From Bryobacteraceae bacterium (lineage in GTDB: Bacteria; Acidobacteriota; Terriglobia; Bryobacterales; Bryobacteraceae): a DNA stretch of 64,000 bases. The DNA is taken from contig BPGD01000001.1 of NCBI GenBank assembly GCA_026002855.1, positions 3,604,001 through 3,668,000 of the forward strand, written 5' to 3'. Below are positions 52,243-61,962 of the stretch, piece by piece. A program made the position numbers and the translations under genes. The first letter of the stretch is position 1, and each line of letters starts with the position of its first letter. The notes under the pieces are model-generated. The model made no database searches and was not told the origin of the DNA. It saw only the letters and a program-made list of their open reading frames with translations.

Positions 52243-54861
52243 ATGTCCATACCGCAGCCTCCTGAGAATCAGCCGCCCCAGCCAGGCGGCGGCGAGCTGT
52301 TTCCGCACGGCGACCGCAAGAACATCGTCCCGGTCAACATCGAAGACGAGATGCGCCGGTCGTATCTCGACTATTCGATGTCGGTGATCATCGGCCGGGC
52401 GCTGCCGGACGTGCGCGACGGGCTCAAGCCGGTTCACCGCCGCATCCTGTACGGGATGAGCGAGATGGGGCTCACCCACAACCGCCCCACCCGCAAGTGC
52501 GCCAAGATCGTGGGCGAGGTCCTCGGCAAATATCACCCCCACGGCGACAGCGCCGTCTACGACGCCCTTGTGCGCATGGCGCAGCCCTTCTCGATGCGCT
52601 ACCCGCTCATTGACGGGCAGGGCAACTTCGGCTCCATTGACGCCGATCCGCCCGCAGCCATGCGGTACACGGAAGCGCGGCTTTCAAAGATCTCGTCGAT
52701 GCTGCTCGAGGACATCGACAAGGAGACAGTCGACTTCCGCCCCAACTACGACGACAGCGAGGTGGAGCCCGAGGTCCTGCCGGCGCGCTTCCCGAATCTG
52801 CTCGTCAACGGCAGCGAGGGCATCGCCGTCGGCATGGCCACCCGCATCCCGCCGCACAACCTCCGGGAGATGATCGACGCGGCCATCGCGCTTGTCAACG
52901 ATCCTTCAACGCCGGTCCAGCGAATCCTCGAACTCGCGCCCGGCCCTGATTTCCCAACCGGCGGCATCATCCTCGGCAGGCAGGGCATCATCGACTACTA
53001 CTCCAAGGGCCGCGGCACTCTCAAGGTCCGGGCCCGCGCCTCACGCGAGAAGATCGGCAAGGACAAGGAAGCGATTGTCATCACCGAGCTGCCGTACCAG
53101 GTGAACAAGGCCCGGCTTGTCGAGCAGATCGCGCAGCTTGTCAACGATCGCAAGATCGAAGGCATCGCCGACGTTCGCGACGAAAGCGACCGCGAGGGCC
53201 TCCGCGTGGTGCTCGAGCTCAAGCGCGGCGAGAACGCCGAAATCGTCCTCAACAACCTGTACAAGCACACGCAGATGCAGGTGAATTTCGGCGTCATCAT
53301 GCTGGCCATCGTCAACGGCCAGCCGCGCGAAATGGGCATCATCGACGCGCTGAAGCGGTTCATCGACCACCGCGTCGAAGTCGTCCGGCGCCGCACCGAG
53401 TTTCTTCTCCGCAAGGCCCGCGAGCGCGAACACATCCTGCTTGGCTTCCAGAAGGCTCTTGAAAATCTCGACGCCGTCATTGAAACCGTCCGCGCCTCCC
53501 GCACTCCCCGCGAGGCCCGCGAGGCCCTGATGGGCCAGACACAATTTCCGGAGAATCCGGCGCTCGAGCAGGTGCTGGCGAAATGGGCGCCGAAATTGCG
53601 CTGGAACGGACAGCCGCTGTCCAGGTTCGACTTCAGCGAAAAGCAGGCGCAGGCGATCATCGAGCTCCAATTGCAGCGCCTCACCGGCATGGAACGCCAG
53701 AAAATCCTCGACGAGCTGGCGGAAATCCAGAGGCAGATTGCGTCGTATCTGGAAATTCTCGGCTCGGAAAAGGCGCTTCGCCGCGTGATTGTCAACGAAC
53801 TGAAGGAAGTCCAGAAGGAATTTGGCGACGACCGCCGCACCGAGATCGTCGACGACGAAGGCGAAATCAACCTGGAAGACCTCATCAAGCGCGAAGACGT
53901 CGTCGTCACCGTCACCCGCGGCGGCTATCTCAAGCGCACCTCGCTCGACACCTACCGCCGCCAGGGGCGCGGCGGCAAGGGCCGCATCGGCATGGCCACG
54001 CGCTCGGAGGACGTCGTCGAGGACCTTCTCATCGCCAACACGCACAGCTATCTGCTGATCTTCACCTCCAAAGGCAGGCTCTACTGGCTGAAGGTCTACA
54101 ACATTCCCGACGCCCAGGCCGCCGGCCGCGGCAGGCACATCAAGGGCCTGGTGAACCTTCAGGAAGACGAAGAGCCGCGCGCCTTCCTCCCTGTGTCTGA
54201 ATTTGAGCCCGGAAAATACGTGGTGATGGCGACCAAATTCGGCGTCATCAAAAAATGCGAATTGACCGAATTTGACAACCCGATGTCCAAGGGCATCATC
54301 GCCATCAACCTGAAGGAAAACGACGAGCTGGTGCGCGCCGCCCTGAGCGATGGGTCGAAAATGATCTTCCTCGCCACGCGTGAAGGCATGGCCATCAAGT
54401 TCCCCGAAACCGACGTGCGGCCCATGGGTCGGCCGGCGGCCGGCGTCACCAGCATGAAGCTCGCCGAAGGCGACTGGATCGTCGGCATGGAGGTGGTCAC
54501 CGACGATGACTACATCCTGTCGGTGAGCGAGCTCGGCTACGGCAAGCGGACCCAGGTGAGCGAGTACCGCCTTCAGTCCCGCGCCGGCAAGGGGGTCATC
54601 AACATGAAGGTGACCAACAAGAATGGCAAGGTGGTGAGCGTGCTCGCGGTGAAGGAAGACACCGACGTGATCGTCATCAGTCGCGAGGGCAAGATCCTGC
54701 GCACTGAGGCAGAAAGCATCCGGCGCACGGGCCGCTCGGCCATGGGGGTGCGCATCGTCTCCCTCGAGACCGGCGACGCGGTGGCCGCCGCCTGTGCAGT
54801 CAAGGAAGCCGACGAAGAAGGCGAGGCCGACGACCGACAGCCCGAGCTGCCGCTCGCCTGA
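52243..54861 (+). CDS. gyrA: DNA gyrase subunit A
   Basis: 872-residue catalytic subunit that breaks and rejoins DNA during negative supercoiling. [20 protein letters not shown] opens the core; the quinolone-resistance region is [19 protein letters not shown] with the wild-type Ser and Asp (E. coli positions 83 and 87), so no target mutation is seen there; the catalytic Tyr is in [10 protein letters not shown]. The C-terminal beta-pinwheel contains QGRGGKG, the GyrA box that separates gyrase from topoisomerase IV. The Shine-Dalgarno AAGGAG lies just upstream. gyrB is not adjacent. Confidence 0.97.
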   Translation: MSIPQPPENQPPQPGGGELFPHGDRKNIVPVNIEDEMRRSYLDYSMSVIIGRALPDVRDGLKPVHRRILYGMSEMGLTHNRPTRKCAKIVGEVLGKYHPHGDSAVYDALVRMAQPFSMRYPLIDGQGNFGSIDADPPAAMRYTEARLSKISSMLLEDIDKETVDFRPNYDDSEVEPEVLPARFPNLLVNGSEGIAVGMATRIPPHNLREMIDAAIALVNDPSTPVQRILELAPGPDFPTGGIILGRQGIIDYYSKGRGTLKVRARASREKIGKDKEAIVITELPYQVNKARLVEQIAQLVNDRKIEGIADVRDESDREGLRVVLELKRGENAEIVLNNLYKHTQMQVNFGVIMLAIVNGQPREMGIIDALKRFIDHRVEVVRRRTEFLLRKAREREHILLGFQKALENLDAVIETVRASRTPREAREALMGQTQFPENPALEQVLAKWAPKLRWNGQPLSRFDFSEKQAQAIIELQLQRLTGMERQKILDELAEIQRQIASYLEILGSEKALRRVIVNELKEVQKEFGDDRRTEIVDDEGEINLEDLIKREDVVVTVTRGGYLKRTSLDTYRRQGRGGKGRIGMATRSEDVVEDLLIANTHSYLLIFTSKGRLYWLKVYNIPDAQAAGRGRHIKGLVNLQEDEEPRAFLPVSEFEPGKYVVMATKFGVIKKCELTEFDNPMSKGIIAINLKENDELVRAALSDGSKMIFLATREGMAIKFPETDVRPMGRPAAGVTSMKLAEGDWIVGMEVVTDDDYILSVSELGYGKRTQVSEYRLQSRAGKGVINMKVTNKNGKVVSVLAVKEDTDVIVISREGKILRTEAESIRRTGRSAMGVRIVSLETGDAVAAACAVKEADEEGEADDRQPELPLA

Positions 54862-54869
54862 ACCTCGCA

Positions 54870-54891
54870 GGGCGGGGCCGCGGCCCCGCCC
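54870..54891. terminator. Bidirectional GC-rich palindrome between convergent genes
   Basis: GGGCGGGGCCG / CGGCCCCGCCC is a perfect 22-base palindrome lying between the gyrA stop and the end of the convergent adenosine-specific kinase gene. It lacks a clear U-tract but is placed to terminate in both directions. Confidence 0.6.
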
Positions 54892-54901
54892 CGGTGCGCG
54901 C

Positions 54902-55384
54902 TCAGCGCTTGTAGCCGATCTTCCGCAGCAGCGAGTGCCGCCACTCAACGTCTGCCGGGCCCTCGACGCCCTTCGGCGGGAAGCCGTCGATCACGCCCAG
55001 CACGCCGCGGCCCTGTTCCGTCTCGGCGATCACCACTTCCACCGGGTTCGCCGTGGCGCAGAAGATCCGCACCATCTCGGGCACGCCTCGCACGGCGCCG
55101 AGAATGTTGATTGGATATCCGTCCCGCAGGCAGATGATGAATGTGTGGCCGGCGGCCACGGCCTGAGCATTTTCCACCGCAATCCGCTTCAGTTCTTCGT
55201 CGTTTCCCTCCACGCGGATCAGGCACGCGCCGGAGGCCTCGCAGAAGGCGATGCCGAACTTCATGTGCGGCGCCGTGTTCACGATGGCCTCATAGAGGTC
55301 TTCCACCGTCTTGATGAAATGCGACTGGCCGAAAATGATGTTGCCGTTTTCGGGAATCGTCAGCCGGACCGTCTTCAGTTCCAT
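54902..55384 (-). CDS. Adenosine-specific kinase family protein (PF04008)
   Basis: 160 residues from the chosen ATG. The sequence closely follows the archaeal/bacterial adenosine-specific kinase family: MELKTVRLTIPENGNIIFGQ, SHFIKTVEDLYEAIVNTAPH, KFGIAFCEASGACLIRVEGN, IFCATANPVEVVIAETEQGR and GVLGVIDGFPPKGVEGPADV. The catalytic annotation rests on the archaeal members; its cellular role in bacteria is unclear. ATG 55384 has GGGGA 6 bases upstream and a TAGGAT 10 bases upstream; ATG 55396 is an in-frame alternative. Diverges from the peptidase gene across 40 bases. Confidence 0.9.
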   Translation of the reverse strand: MELKTVRLTIPENGNIIFGQSHFIKTVEDLYEAIVNTAPHMKFGIAFCEASGACLIRVEGNDEELKRIAVENAQAVAAGHTFIICLRDGYPINILGAVRGVPEMVRIFCATANPVEVVIAETEQGRGVLGVIDGFPPKGVEGPADVEWRHSLLRKIGYKR

Positions 55385-55410
55385 GGCATTCCCCATCCTA
55401 ACGCGTGCTG

Positions 55411-55416
55411 TATGCT
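55411..55416 (+). promoter_or_regulatory. -10-like TATGCT before the M28 peptidase gene
   Basis: TATGCT lies 8 bases before the ATG at 55425, with no Shine-Dalgarno, in a divergent 40-base intergenic region. Confidence 0.4.
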
Positions 55417-55424
55417 GGCATCAT

Positions 55425-56990
55425 ATGCGAGTGCTGGTTGCCTGTGTAGCGGCTGCGGCGCTGCTGGGCGCGCAGGAGCGCGTCGATCTGGAGACGATCG
55501 GTAAGATCCGTGGGGAGGCCGAGCAGCGTTCCCAAGTGATGAAGCACCTTCAGGTGCTCACGGACCGCTATGGACCGCGCCTTACCGGCTCGCCCAATTA
55601 TGAGGCTGCAGCGCGCTGGGCGATGAAGCGGCTGGCGGAGTGGGGTCTCCGGAACGCGCGGCTTGAGCCGTGGGACTTCGGCCACGAAGGCTGGTCGAAC
55701 GAGCGCGCCACCGGGCATCTTGCGAGCCCCGTGCGGGACGCTCTCGTCTTCGAGGTGATGGCGTGGACGCCCTCCACAACCGGGACAGCCCGCGGCGATG
55801 CCGTCCTGCTGGTTCCCCCATCGTCGCCCACCCAAGGGGAGCTCGAGGCCTGGCTGAAGGAAAACGCCGGCCGCGTGCGCGGACGCATCGTCCTGCTCGG
55901 CAAACCGCGCGATCTTCCGGTGAGCTTCACCGCACCCTCCAAACGGCTGGACGAGGAAGCGGTGAAGCGGCGGCTCGAGGCGCGCATGGGCCCGCCGCGA
56001 CCGGCCGCGCCGAAGGCCGAGCCTGGGAGGCTGACCCCGCAGCAGGTGAACGCGGCCCTCGATGCGTGGCTGGTGGCCAACGGGGCGCTCGTCAAGGTCC
56101 TCGACGCCGGCATGCCGCACGGCATGATTCGCGCCTTCCAGAACCGCACGTATGATGTGACGAAGTCCGTGCCCGCCGTGTACCTGCGCAACGAGGACTA
56201 CGGCCGCGCCGCCCGGCTCATCGAAATCGGCGAAAAGGTGGAAATGGAATTTGAAATTGTCAACCGCACGCATCCGGGCCGCACCACCTGGAACGTCCTG
56301 GCCGACATCCCGGGCGCGGAAAAGCCCGAAGAGGTTGTCCTCATTGGCGCTCATCTCGACTCCTGGCACGCGGCCACTGGCGCCACGGACAACGCAGCCG
56401 GCGTCGCGGTGATGATGGAGGCCGTGCGCATCCTCACAGTGCTTGGGCTCCGGCCCGCGCGCACCATCCGCATCGCACTGTGGAGCGCGGAAGAGCAGGG
56501 CCTGCTTGGGTCGAAGCACCATGTGCAGGCGAATTACGGCACGTTTGAAAGCCCGAAGCCCGGATTCGCCAGGCTCTGCGCCTATCTCAATCTCGACAGC
56601 GGCACCGGTCGTATCCGCGGCGCCAGCGTGTTCGGCCCCGAAGAGGCCGCCGCTGTTGTCGCCGCCGTACTGGCACCTTTCCGCGACCAGGGCGTCGCCG
56701 GCGCCGCCGCGTCTTCCAGCCGGCGGGAAGGCGGCACGGACTCCACGTCGTTTTCCAGCGCCGGCCTGCCCGCCATCGGCTTTTTCCAGGATCCGATCGA
56801 ATATTTCCAGCAGACCTGGCACACGAATCTCGACACCTATGAGCGGGCCGTTCCGGACGACCTGAAGCAGGCCAGCGCCGTCGTCGCGGCCGTGGCCTGG
56901 CATCTGGCCGCGCGGGACGAGATGCTGCCGCGCTTCAGCGCGGACACGATGCCCGCGCCCGCCGTGACGGCGCCTCCGGTCACGCAATGA
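55425..56990 (+). CDS. Secreted M28-family zinc aminopeptidase/carboxypeptidase with PA-like insert
   Basis: 521 residues, signal peptide MRVLVACVAAAALLG. The N-terminal substrate-side region includes a PA-like domain (GDAVLLVPPSSPTQGELEAW), and the catalytic M28 core has the co-catalytic zinc ligands in LIGAHLDSWHAATGATDNAAG (His and Asp), the catalytic Glu pair in LWSAEEQGLLGS, Asp in YLNLDSGTG, and His in QQTWHTNLDT. The enzyme would degrade extracellular or periplasmic peptides. The stop overlaps the rnr start as ATGA, linking expression to RNase R. Confidence 0.93.
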   Translation: MRVLVACVAAAALLGAQERVDLETIGKIRGEAEQRSQVMKHLQVLTDRYGPRLTGSPNYEAAARWAMKRLAEWGLRNARLEPWDFGHEGWSNERATGHLASPVRDALVFEVMAWTPSTTGTARGDAVLLVPPSSPTQGELEAWLKENAGRVRGRIVLLGKPRDLPVSFTAPSKRLDEEAVKRRLEARMGPPRPAAPKAEPGRLTPQQVNAALDAWLVANGALVKVLDAGMPHGMIRAFQNRTYDVTKSVPAVYLRNEDYGRAARLIEIGEKVEMEFEIVNRTHPGRTTWNVLADIPGAEKPEEVVLIGAHLDSWHAATGATDNAAGVAVMMEAVRILTVLGLRPARTIRIALWSAEEQGLLGSKHHVQANYGTFESPKPGFARLCAYLNLDSGTGRIRGASVFGPEEAAAVVAAVLAPFRDQGVAGAAASSSRREGGTDSTSFSSAGLPAIGFFQDPIEYFQQTWHTNLDTYERAVPDDLKQASAVVAAVAWHLAARDEMLPRFSADTMPAPAVTAPPVTQ

Positions 56991-59299
56991 AAGAGCAGGA
57001 CATCCTCGACCACGTCGCCCGCCTGCCGCACGGCAAGGCCACCCTCCGGCAACTGGCCCGCGAGCTCAGGCTGCGCGGCGATGAGCGCGGGCAACTCGAG
57101 CGGCTCTTGGAACGGCTCGTGAAAAAGGGCGCGCTGATTGAACTTCGCGGCGGCCAGTATGTGCTGCCCGGGCGCACGCAGCAGTTCGCCACCGGCCGGC
57201 TCTCCATGCACCGGGACGGCTATGGATTTGTGACTCCCTCAAAGCCGGCGCCGGGCGTCGAAGGCGACATCTTTATTCCGCCGGAGGCGGCCCGGCACGC
57301 GATGCACGGCGACACGGTGCTTGCGCGCATCACGCGTGTCGGCGCCGACGGCCGCGCCGAGGGCGAAGTGGTGCGCGTGCTCGACCGCGCCCATCCGACC
57401 ATCACCGGCGAGTTCCGCGTCGGCCGCCGCGAGTGTTACGTCGTGCCCTTCGAGTCGCGCATCCAGCAGTGGGTCGTCATTCCGGAAGGACTCGAAATTC
57501 CGGGCCGCGGCGCCAACGTGGACCGTATCGGCGCCGCCGCACCGGGCGTCCGCGACCCGCGCGACATGGACGGCATGATCGTCGATGTCGAGATTCTGGA
57601 ATACCCGCACGAGGCCGGCGAAGCGGCCGTCGGACGTGTCGTCGAGATTCTCGGCCGCCCCGACGATTTCGGCGTTGACGTCGAAATCATGATCCGCAAG
57701 CACCATCTGCGGCACCGCTTCCCCGCCGAAGTGCTCGAACAGGCGCAGTCGATCCCGCTGACTCTCTCGCAGGCCGACCTGGCCGGCCGCCGCGATTTCC
57801 GCGGCATGGACGTCGTTACCATCGACGGCGAAACGGCGCGCGACTTCGACGACGCCGTCTGGGTCGACCGCCTCCCTGACGGCAATTTTCTTCTGCACGT
57901 GCACATTGCCGACGTCAGCCACTACGTCAAACCGGGCACGCCCATTGACGTCGAGGCCTGGCAGCGCGGCACCAGCGTCTATTTCCCGGACCGCGCCGTG
58001 CCGATGCTTCCGCTTGAGCTCTCCACCGAAATCTGCTCGCTCAAGCCGAACGTGGACCGGCTCTGCATGTCGGCGCTGCTCGAGATCGACCGGCAGGGCG
58101 ACGTCGTCCGCCAGGAGTTCTGCCGCGGGGTCATGCGCAGCGTGGAGCGCATGACCTACACGGCCGTGCACCTCATCCTCGAAGGGGACCCCGGTCTGCG
58201 CGAGCGCTACGCGCCGCTCATCGGGCGCTTCGAGCTGATGAAGGAGCTTGCGCTCATCCTCTACCGGCGGCGGATGAAACGCGGCGCCATCGACTTCGAC
58301 CTGCCCGAGCCGCTGCTCGTCTTCGACGAGAACGGCACGATGACCGGCATCGAACGCACGCCCCGCAACATCGCGCACCGCATCATCGAGGAGTTCATGC
58401 TCGCGGCCAACGAGGCCGTCAGCCGACACCTGGAAGAGAACCTGCCGGAAAGCCTTTTCCGCGTTCATGAGCCGCCGGATGTGCAGAAGGTGTACGAGTT
58501 CGAGCAGATCGCCGCGCGGTTCGGTTATTCGCTCGGCATTCCTGCCTTTCCGGCGCGGCGCTACCCGGTGGTCACGCGCACCAGCGATGGCCGCAGGCTC
58601 CGCCGCGACATCGTCCGGCTGGAAGAGAGCGTGAAAATCACGTCGCGGATGTACCAGAAACTGGTAGAAAAACTGGAAGGAAAGCCGGAAGAACGGATCC
58701 TGAATTATCTGATGCTCCGGTCACTAAAGCAGGCGAGGTATTCGGAAAAAAATATCGGCCATTTCGCCCTGGCGGCGAAATCATACACTCACTTTACTTC
58801 GCCCATCCGCCGGTATCCGGATCTCGTCATCCACCGCCTGCTGGGCGCCTGGCTCGACCGCCGCGAGCCGGACGTCGGCGACCTTCACGAGATTGCCGAG
58901 CAGTGCTCCGAGACCGAGCGCCGCGCCGCTGATGCGGAACGGGAACTGATCGAGTGGAAGAAGGTCAAGTTCATGACGGACCGCGTCGGGGACGAATTCG
59001 ACGCGCTCATCATCTCCACGACGAAATACGGCTTCTTCGTCGAGCTGCACGACCTCTTCGTTGAAGGTCTTGTCCCGATCGACCTGCTGCCCGGCGACCG
59101 CTGGACGTATCAGGAGAACACACGCAAGATCGTCGCCGGGCGCAGCCGCCGCGAATACAAGATCGGCGATCAGGTGCGCGTCCGCCTGGACAAGGTGGAC
59201 GGCGTCGAACGCCGCCTTTACTTCTCCGTGGTGGAGCCCGAGGCCACGCGCCCCGGCGGCCTGTCCAGAGGCCGCGCCGCCCGGAAGCGGCGCGGCTGA
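56987..59299 (+). CDS. rnr: Ribonuclease R
   Basis: 770-residue 3'-5' exoribonuclease that degrades structured RNA. An N-terminal winged helix (LPHGKATLRQLARELRLRGD) is followed by cold-shock domains, then the RNB catalytic domain with the Mg-binding Asp cluster in TIDGETARDFDDAVWV, LHVHIADVSHYV and SPIRRYPDLVIHRLL, and a C-terminal S1 domain (ALIISTTKYGFFVELHDLFV). The short basic tail (RPGGLSRGRAARKRRG) is typical. ATG 56987 overlaps the stop of the peptidase gene by 4 bases. Confidence 0.96.
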   Translation: MKEQDILDHVARLPHGKATLRQLARELRLRGDERGQLERLLERLVKKGALIELRGGQYVLPGRTQQFATGRLSMHRDGYGFVTPSKPAPGVEGDIFIPPEAARHAMHGDTVLARITRVGADGRAEGEVVRVLDRAHPTITGEFRVGRRECYVVPFESRIQQWVVIPEGLEIPGRGANVDRIGAAAPGVRDPRDMDGMIVDVEILEYPHEAGEAAVGRVVEILGRPDDFGVDVEIMIRKHHLRHRFPAEVLEQAQSIPLTLSQADLAGRRDFRGMDVVTIDGETARDFDDAVWVDRLPDGNFLLHVHIADVSHYVKPGTPIDVEAWQRGTSVYFPDRAVPMLPLELSTEICSLKPNVDRLCMSALLEIDRQGDVVRQEFCRGVMRSVERMTYTAVHLILEGDPGLRERYAPLIGRFELMKELALILYRRRMKRGAIDFDLPEPLLVFDENGTMTGIERTPRNIAHRIIEEFMLAANEAVSRHLEENLPESLFRVHEPPDVQKVYEFEQIAARFGYSLGIPAFPARRYPVVTRTSDGRRLRRDIVRLEESVKITSRMYQKLVEKLEGKPEERILNYLMLRSLKQARYSEKNIGHFALAAKSYTHFTSPIRRYPDLVIHRLLGAWLDRREPDVGDLHEIAEQCSETERRAADAERELIEWKKVKFMTDRVGDEFDALIISTTKYGFFVELHDLFVEGLVPIDLLPGDRWTYQENTRKIVAGRSRREYKIGDQVRVRLDKVDGVERRLYFSVVEPEATRPGGLSRGRAARKRRG

Positions 59300-59324
59300 C
59301 CTCGGAGACGAGGCCTGAACAGGT

Positions 59325-59355
59325 CCGCCGGGAGAGCCCTTCTCGGCTCTGGCGG
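59325..59355 (+). terminator. Terminator-like hairpin after rnr
   Basis: CCGCC (59325-59329) and AGAGCC (59333-59338) pair with GGCTCT (59345-59350) and GGCGG (59351-59355), giving an 11-bp stem with one three-base bulge. No U-tract follows. Confidence 0.45.
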
Positions 59356-59695
59356 CGTCAATCCGGGCGTCGAATGCCGCCACCGGGCGTCTGTGCGGAT
59401 TGGGTCCCGTATTCGGAAGCGCGCGGAGGGTGGGGCGTTCGCCCGTCTTCCGGATCTGCACATGGAAGGGAAAGGCAGGACGGACCCGCAAGGGAGACTC
59501 AATCTTCACCGCGCATTTACGTTTCAGTGCGACCATGACGGAGAGCTACTGTGCACTCAGTGTGCTGGTTATGCGGATCGCCGCAGCCTGCACAGGGATG
59601 GCGCAGTGGGAGGCCGGCGCTGGAATGATCGCCGGGCCGGTGGCGGACCCTTCCGGATGACGGGCGGCCACGGTTCATGCCGCACCAGAACGAAG

Positions 59696-59745
59696 AACGG
59701 CGCCTTCCGCTCGCCCTGACGGGCTCGCTCCAGTTGCGGATCAGA
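59696..59745 (-). repeat. Short dispersed repeat, copy 2
   Basis: Reverse-complement match to 30417-30466, including the exact 17-mer GCCCGTCAGGGCGAGCG and the spaced ATCCGC-N2-CTGGAG block. Confidence 0.6.
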
Positions 59746-59831
59746 AGGCCCTGATTTTCATGGGGTCCGCGGCGCGCGGCCTTGTCGGCGCAGTCAGGCC
59801 GTGGGGCGACAGACAGTCCCCCGCGTCCCCT

Positions 59832-60812
59832 TCAGTCTTTGGGCGCGTAGTAGCCTTTGCGGACCTGGACGCGGTAGTTGCGGTCTTTCGTCCTGATCTG
59901 AATGCGGCGGAAACTGCCGTCGCGGGCCTGGTTGGCGGGAGCGTACGCGATCGAGTACTGGCTGCGCAGCTCGGTCTGGATGGTGTCGTAGATATCGTCG
60001 AGCGTCTCGCGGCGGCTGACGCGGAACACGCGCCCGCCGGTCTCTTCTGCCATCCGGCGCATCGCGCCTTCTCCAGAAACGCCGCCATACTGCCAGGACG
60101 TGTAGCGCGGGTCCTCGAACAGGATGACATAGACGATCGCGTCGGCCCGCTGGGCCTCCTCGATCGCCTCCTCGAGCTTCACCCGGCTGCCGACGTCCAC
60201 GCCATCGGTGATGACCACCAGCGCCTTGCGGCCCACCTCCCCGCGCAGCTTTTCCCGCGCCGCCAGCCAAACGGCATCATACAGGATCGTGCCACGCGGT
60301 CCGCCCGGCAGAGGCACGGGCGACCCCGTCGGCGACATTCCGCTGACGCCCGCGTTCAGCCGCAGACGCTCCAGCGCCCTCGCCAGCAGCACCGGCGAGC
60401 CCGTGTGGTCCTGCAATAGCTCGGCATCCACGCCGAAGCTGATCAGGAAGGCCATGTCCTTCTCTTTCAGGACACTATCGAAGAACCGCGCCGAAGCCCG
60501 CCGTTCCACCTCGATCAGCGCCTCCTGACTGCGGCTGACATCCACTAACAGACCCAATGTGAGCGGCTGGTTCGTTTCCCGGGAAAAGAACCGGATCTCC
60601 TGCGGCTTGCCGTCTTCGTAGACGGTGAAATCGTCCTTTCCCAGGCTGGAGACATAGCTGCCCTTGCGGTCCCGAACGCTGAAGAAGAGGTTCACCAGGT
60701 TGACCTCCACGCGGATGACCGGTTCTTCGGGCTGCGCCGGCGGCTGCTGGGGCGGTTGTTGCGCAACACAGGGAATGGTGGCGATCAAGGCCAGGAACGA
60801 CTTGATTCTCAT
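59832..60812 (-). CDS. Acidobacterial VWFA-domain secreted protein (TIGR03436-like)
   Basis: 326 residues with signal peptide MRIKSFLALIATIPCVAQ followed by a Gln/Pro-rich spacer. The N-terminal part (VEVNLVNLFFSVRDRKGSYVSSLGKDDFTVYEDGKPQEI read in segments) and the VWFA domain match the Acidobacteria-specific TIGR03436 family. The metal-ion-dependent adhesion site is LLVDVSRSQ with supporting VVITDGVD. Such proteins are presumed to mediate adhesion or protein-protein contact at the cell surface; partners are unknown. A useful lineage marker for the window. Confidence 0.93.
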   Translation of the reverse strand: MRIKSFLALIATIPCVAQQPPQQPPAQPEEPVIRVEVNLVNLFFSVRDRKGSYVSSLGKDDFTVYEDGKPQEIRFFSRETNQPLTLGLLVDVSRSQEALIEVERRASARFFDSVLKEKDMAFLISFGVDAELLQDHTGSPVLLARALERLRLNAGVSGMSPTGSPVPLPGGPRGTILYDAVWLAAREKLRGEVGRKALVVITDGVDVGSRVKLEEAIEEAQRADAIVYVILFEDPRYTSWQYGGVSGEGAMRRMAEETGGRVFRVSRRETLDDIYDTIQTELRSQYSIAYAPANQARDGSFRRIQIRTKDRNYRVQVRKGYYAPKD

Positions 60813-61216
60813 AGCGCTAATCGAAGGATGCCTCCGCCGCGACTGCTGTTACAATCCCGCACACTGCCTCAGGCCGGAGGTTCCGAGTGTTTCCATTTTT
60901 CCTAGCCACATGGCGTCGAAAAGTTCCGCTCAGGTGTGCGGGCCGTGGATCCGTCGAAGACCCCAACAGCCCGCGTTGCAGGATTCTACACCAGCCGGAA
61001 CTGTCTGGCTCACGGGAGGTTACGCTTGTCTCAGACGTTAACATCCGAAATCCAGCGTTGAAAGTCTCAACATCCCGGTGGGTCAGCCTGAAAGTGATTG
61101 CTTTGGCAATCAATGAGTTAACTGCAGCACGAACTTTGGCACGCGCCGTGCCCATGAAAGGGTGCGGGCCGGCCCCAAACAGGCAGGCCGGCAAGGAATT
61201 CAGGAAAAGGAGAATC
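60813..61216. other. Divergent intergenic region upstream of the electron-transfer module
   Basis: 404 bases with no supported gene. It must contain promoters for the VWFA gene (minus) and the GcvH-like operon (plus), but I could not place -35/-10 pairs with confidence. A GAGTTAACTGCAG stretch near 61115 and an AT-richer area around 60895-60930 are the most likely regulatory positions. Confidence 0.4.
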
Positions 61217-61885
61217 ATGATGGTCGTCCTACTCGTTATCGTTACCTTCGCAGTGTTTATCGCCATTGATCTGCTGCTGAGCCGGCAGAAGGTTCCCGTG
61301 GTGGCCCCTGCCATGCAGGAAGCCGAAATTCCAGCCGTTGGGCAGGAGCTGCTGAGCGGGTTCCATATTCCGATGAACCTGAAATATCATCCGGGCCACA
61401 CCTGGGTGCAGAAAGAGCGCAAGAACGTTCACCGCGTTGGCGCCGACGAGCTGGCGGCGGTGCTGGCAGGCCCGGTGGACCGCATTGAGCTGCCCAAGCC
61501 CGGCCAGTGGGTGCGTCAGGGCCAGAAGGTTTTCGCCTTCTATCGCGGCAACGAGAAGATTGAGATGGTTTCGCCGGTGGAGGGCGAGGTTGTGGAAGTG
61601 AACCGCGAGATCGCCGAGAATCCGCGCCTGCTGCTGGAGGACCCCTACGGGCGCGGCTGGCTGATGACGGTGTTCTCGCCCGATGAGGAATCTCCGACCC
61701 GGAATCTGCTGCCCAGCTCGCTGATCCCCGCCTGGATCCGCGAGTCCGCTGAAACCTTCTACAGCTTCCAGCCCCAGTTGGCGGGCGCGACGGCTGCCGA
61801 CGGCGGGCGCGCGTCGAAGGATGCAACAGCCGCCCTGCCGTTGAACAAGTGGAAGGAAGCGGCCCGGGCGCTGCTGCTCAGTTAA
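61217..61885 (+). CDS. Membrane-anchored GcvH-like (lipoyl-carrier fold) protein
   Basis: 222 residues. One N-terminal transmembrane helix (VVLLVIVTFAVFIAIDLLLS) is followed by a domain resembling glycine-cleavage H-protein: LKYHPGHTWVQKERKNVHRV, IELPKPGQWVRQGQKVFAFY, EMVSPVEGEVVEVNREIAEN. The lysine that carries lipoate in GcvH lies eight residues before the SPV proline; here the nearest Lys (GNEKIEMVSPV) is two positions closer, so lipoylation is doubtful. The C-terminal tail is not recognised. AAGGAG lies a few bases before the ATG. Upstream of the HybA/HybB-like genes, it may help couple or dock the module. Confidence 0.8.
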   Translation: MMVVLLVIVTFAVFIAIDLLLSRQKVPVVAPAMQEAEIPAVGQELLSGFHIPMNLKYHPGHTWVQKERKNVHRVGADELAAVLAGPVDRIELPKPGQWVRQGQKVFAFYRGNEKIEMVSPVEGEVVEVNREIAENPRLLLEDPYGRGWLMTVFSPDEESPTRNLLPSSLIPAWIRESAETFYSFQPQLAGATAADGGRASKDATAALPLNKWKEAARALLLS

Positions 61886-61962
61886 TTTGCCTCCATTGCC
61901 GATAATCAGAACACAAGACCTGAAAGTTTGATATAGAATGAGGCTGGAGGCGACTGAGCCGC

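Larger units (their letters stand above)
59300..59831. other. Intergenic stretch with hairpin and short dispersed repeat
   Basis: No gene is supported. It contains a hairpin just after rnr (59325-59355) and the second copy of the short dispersed repeat (59696-59745). Open frames here are not recognisable. Confidence 0.45.
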
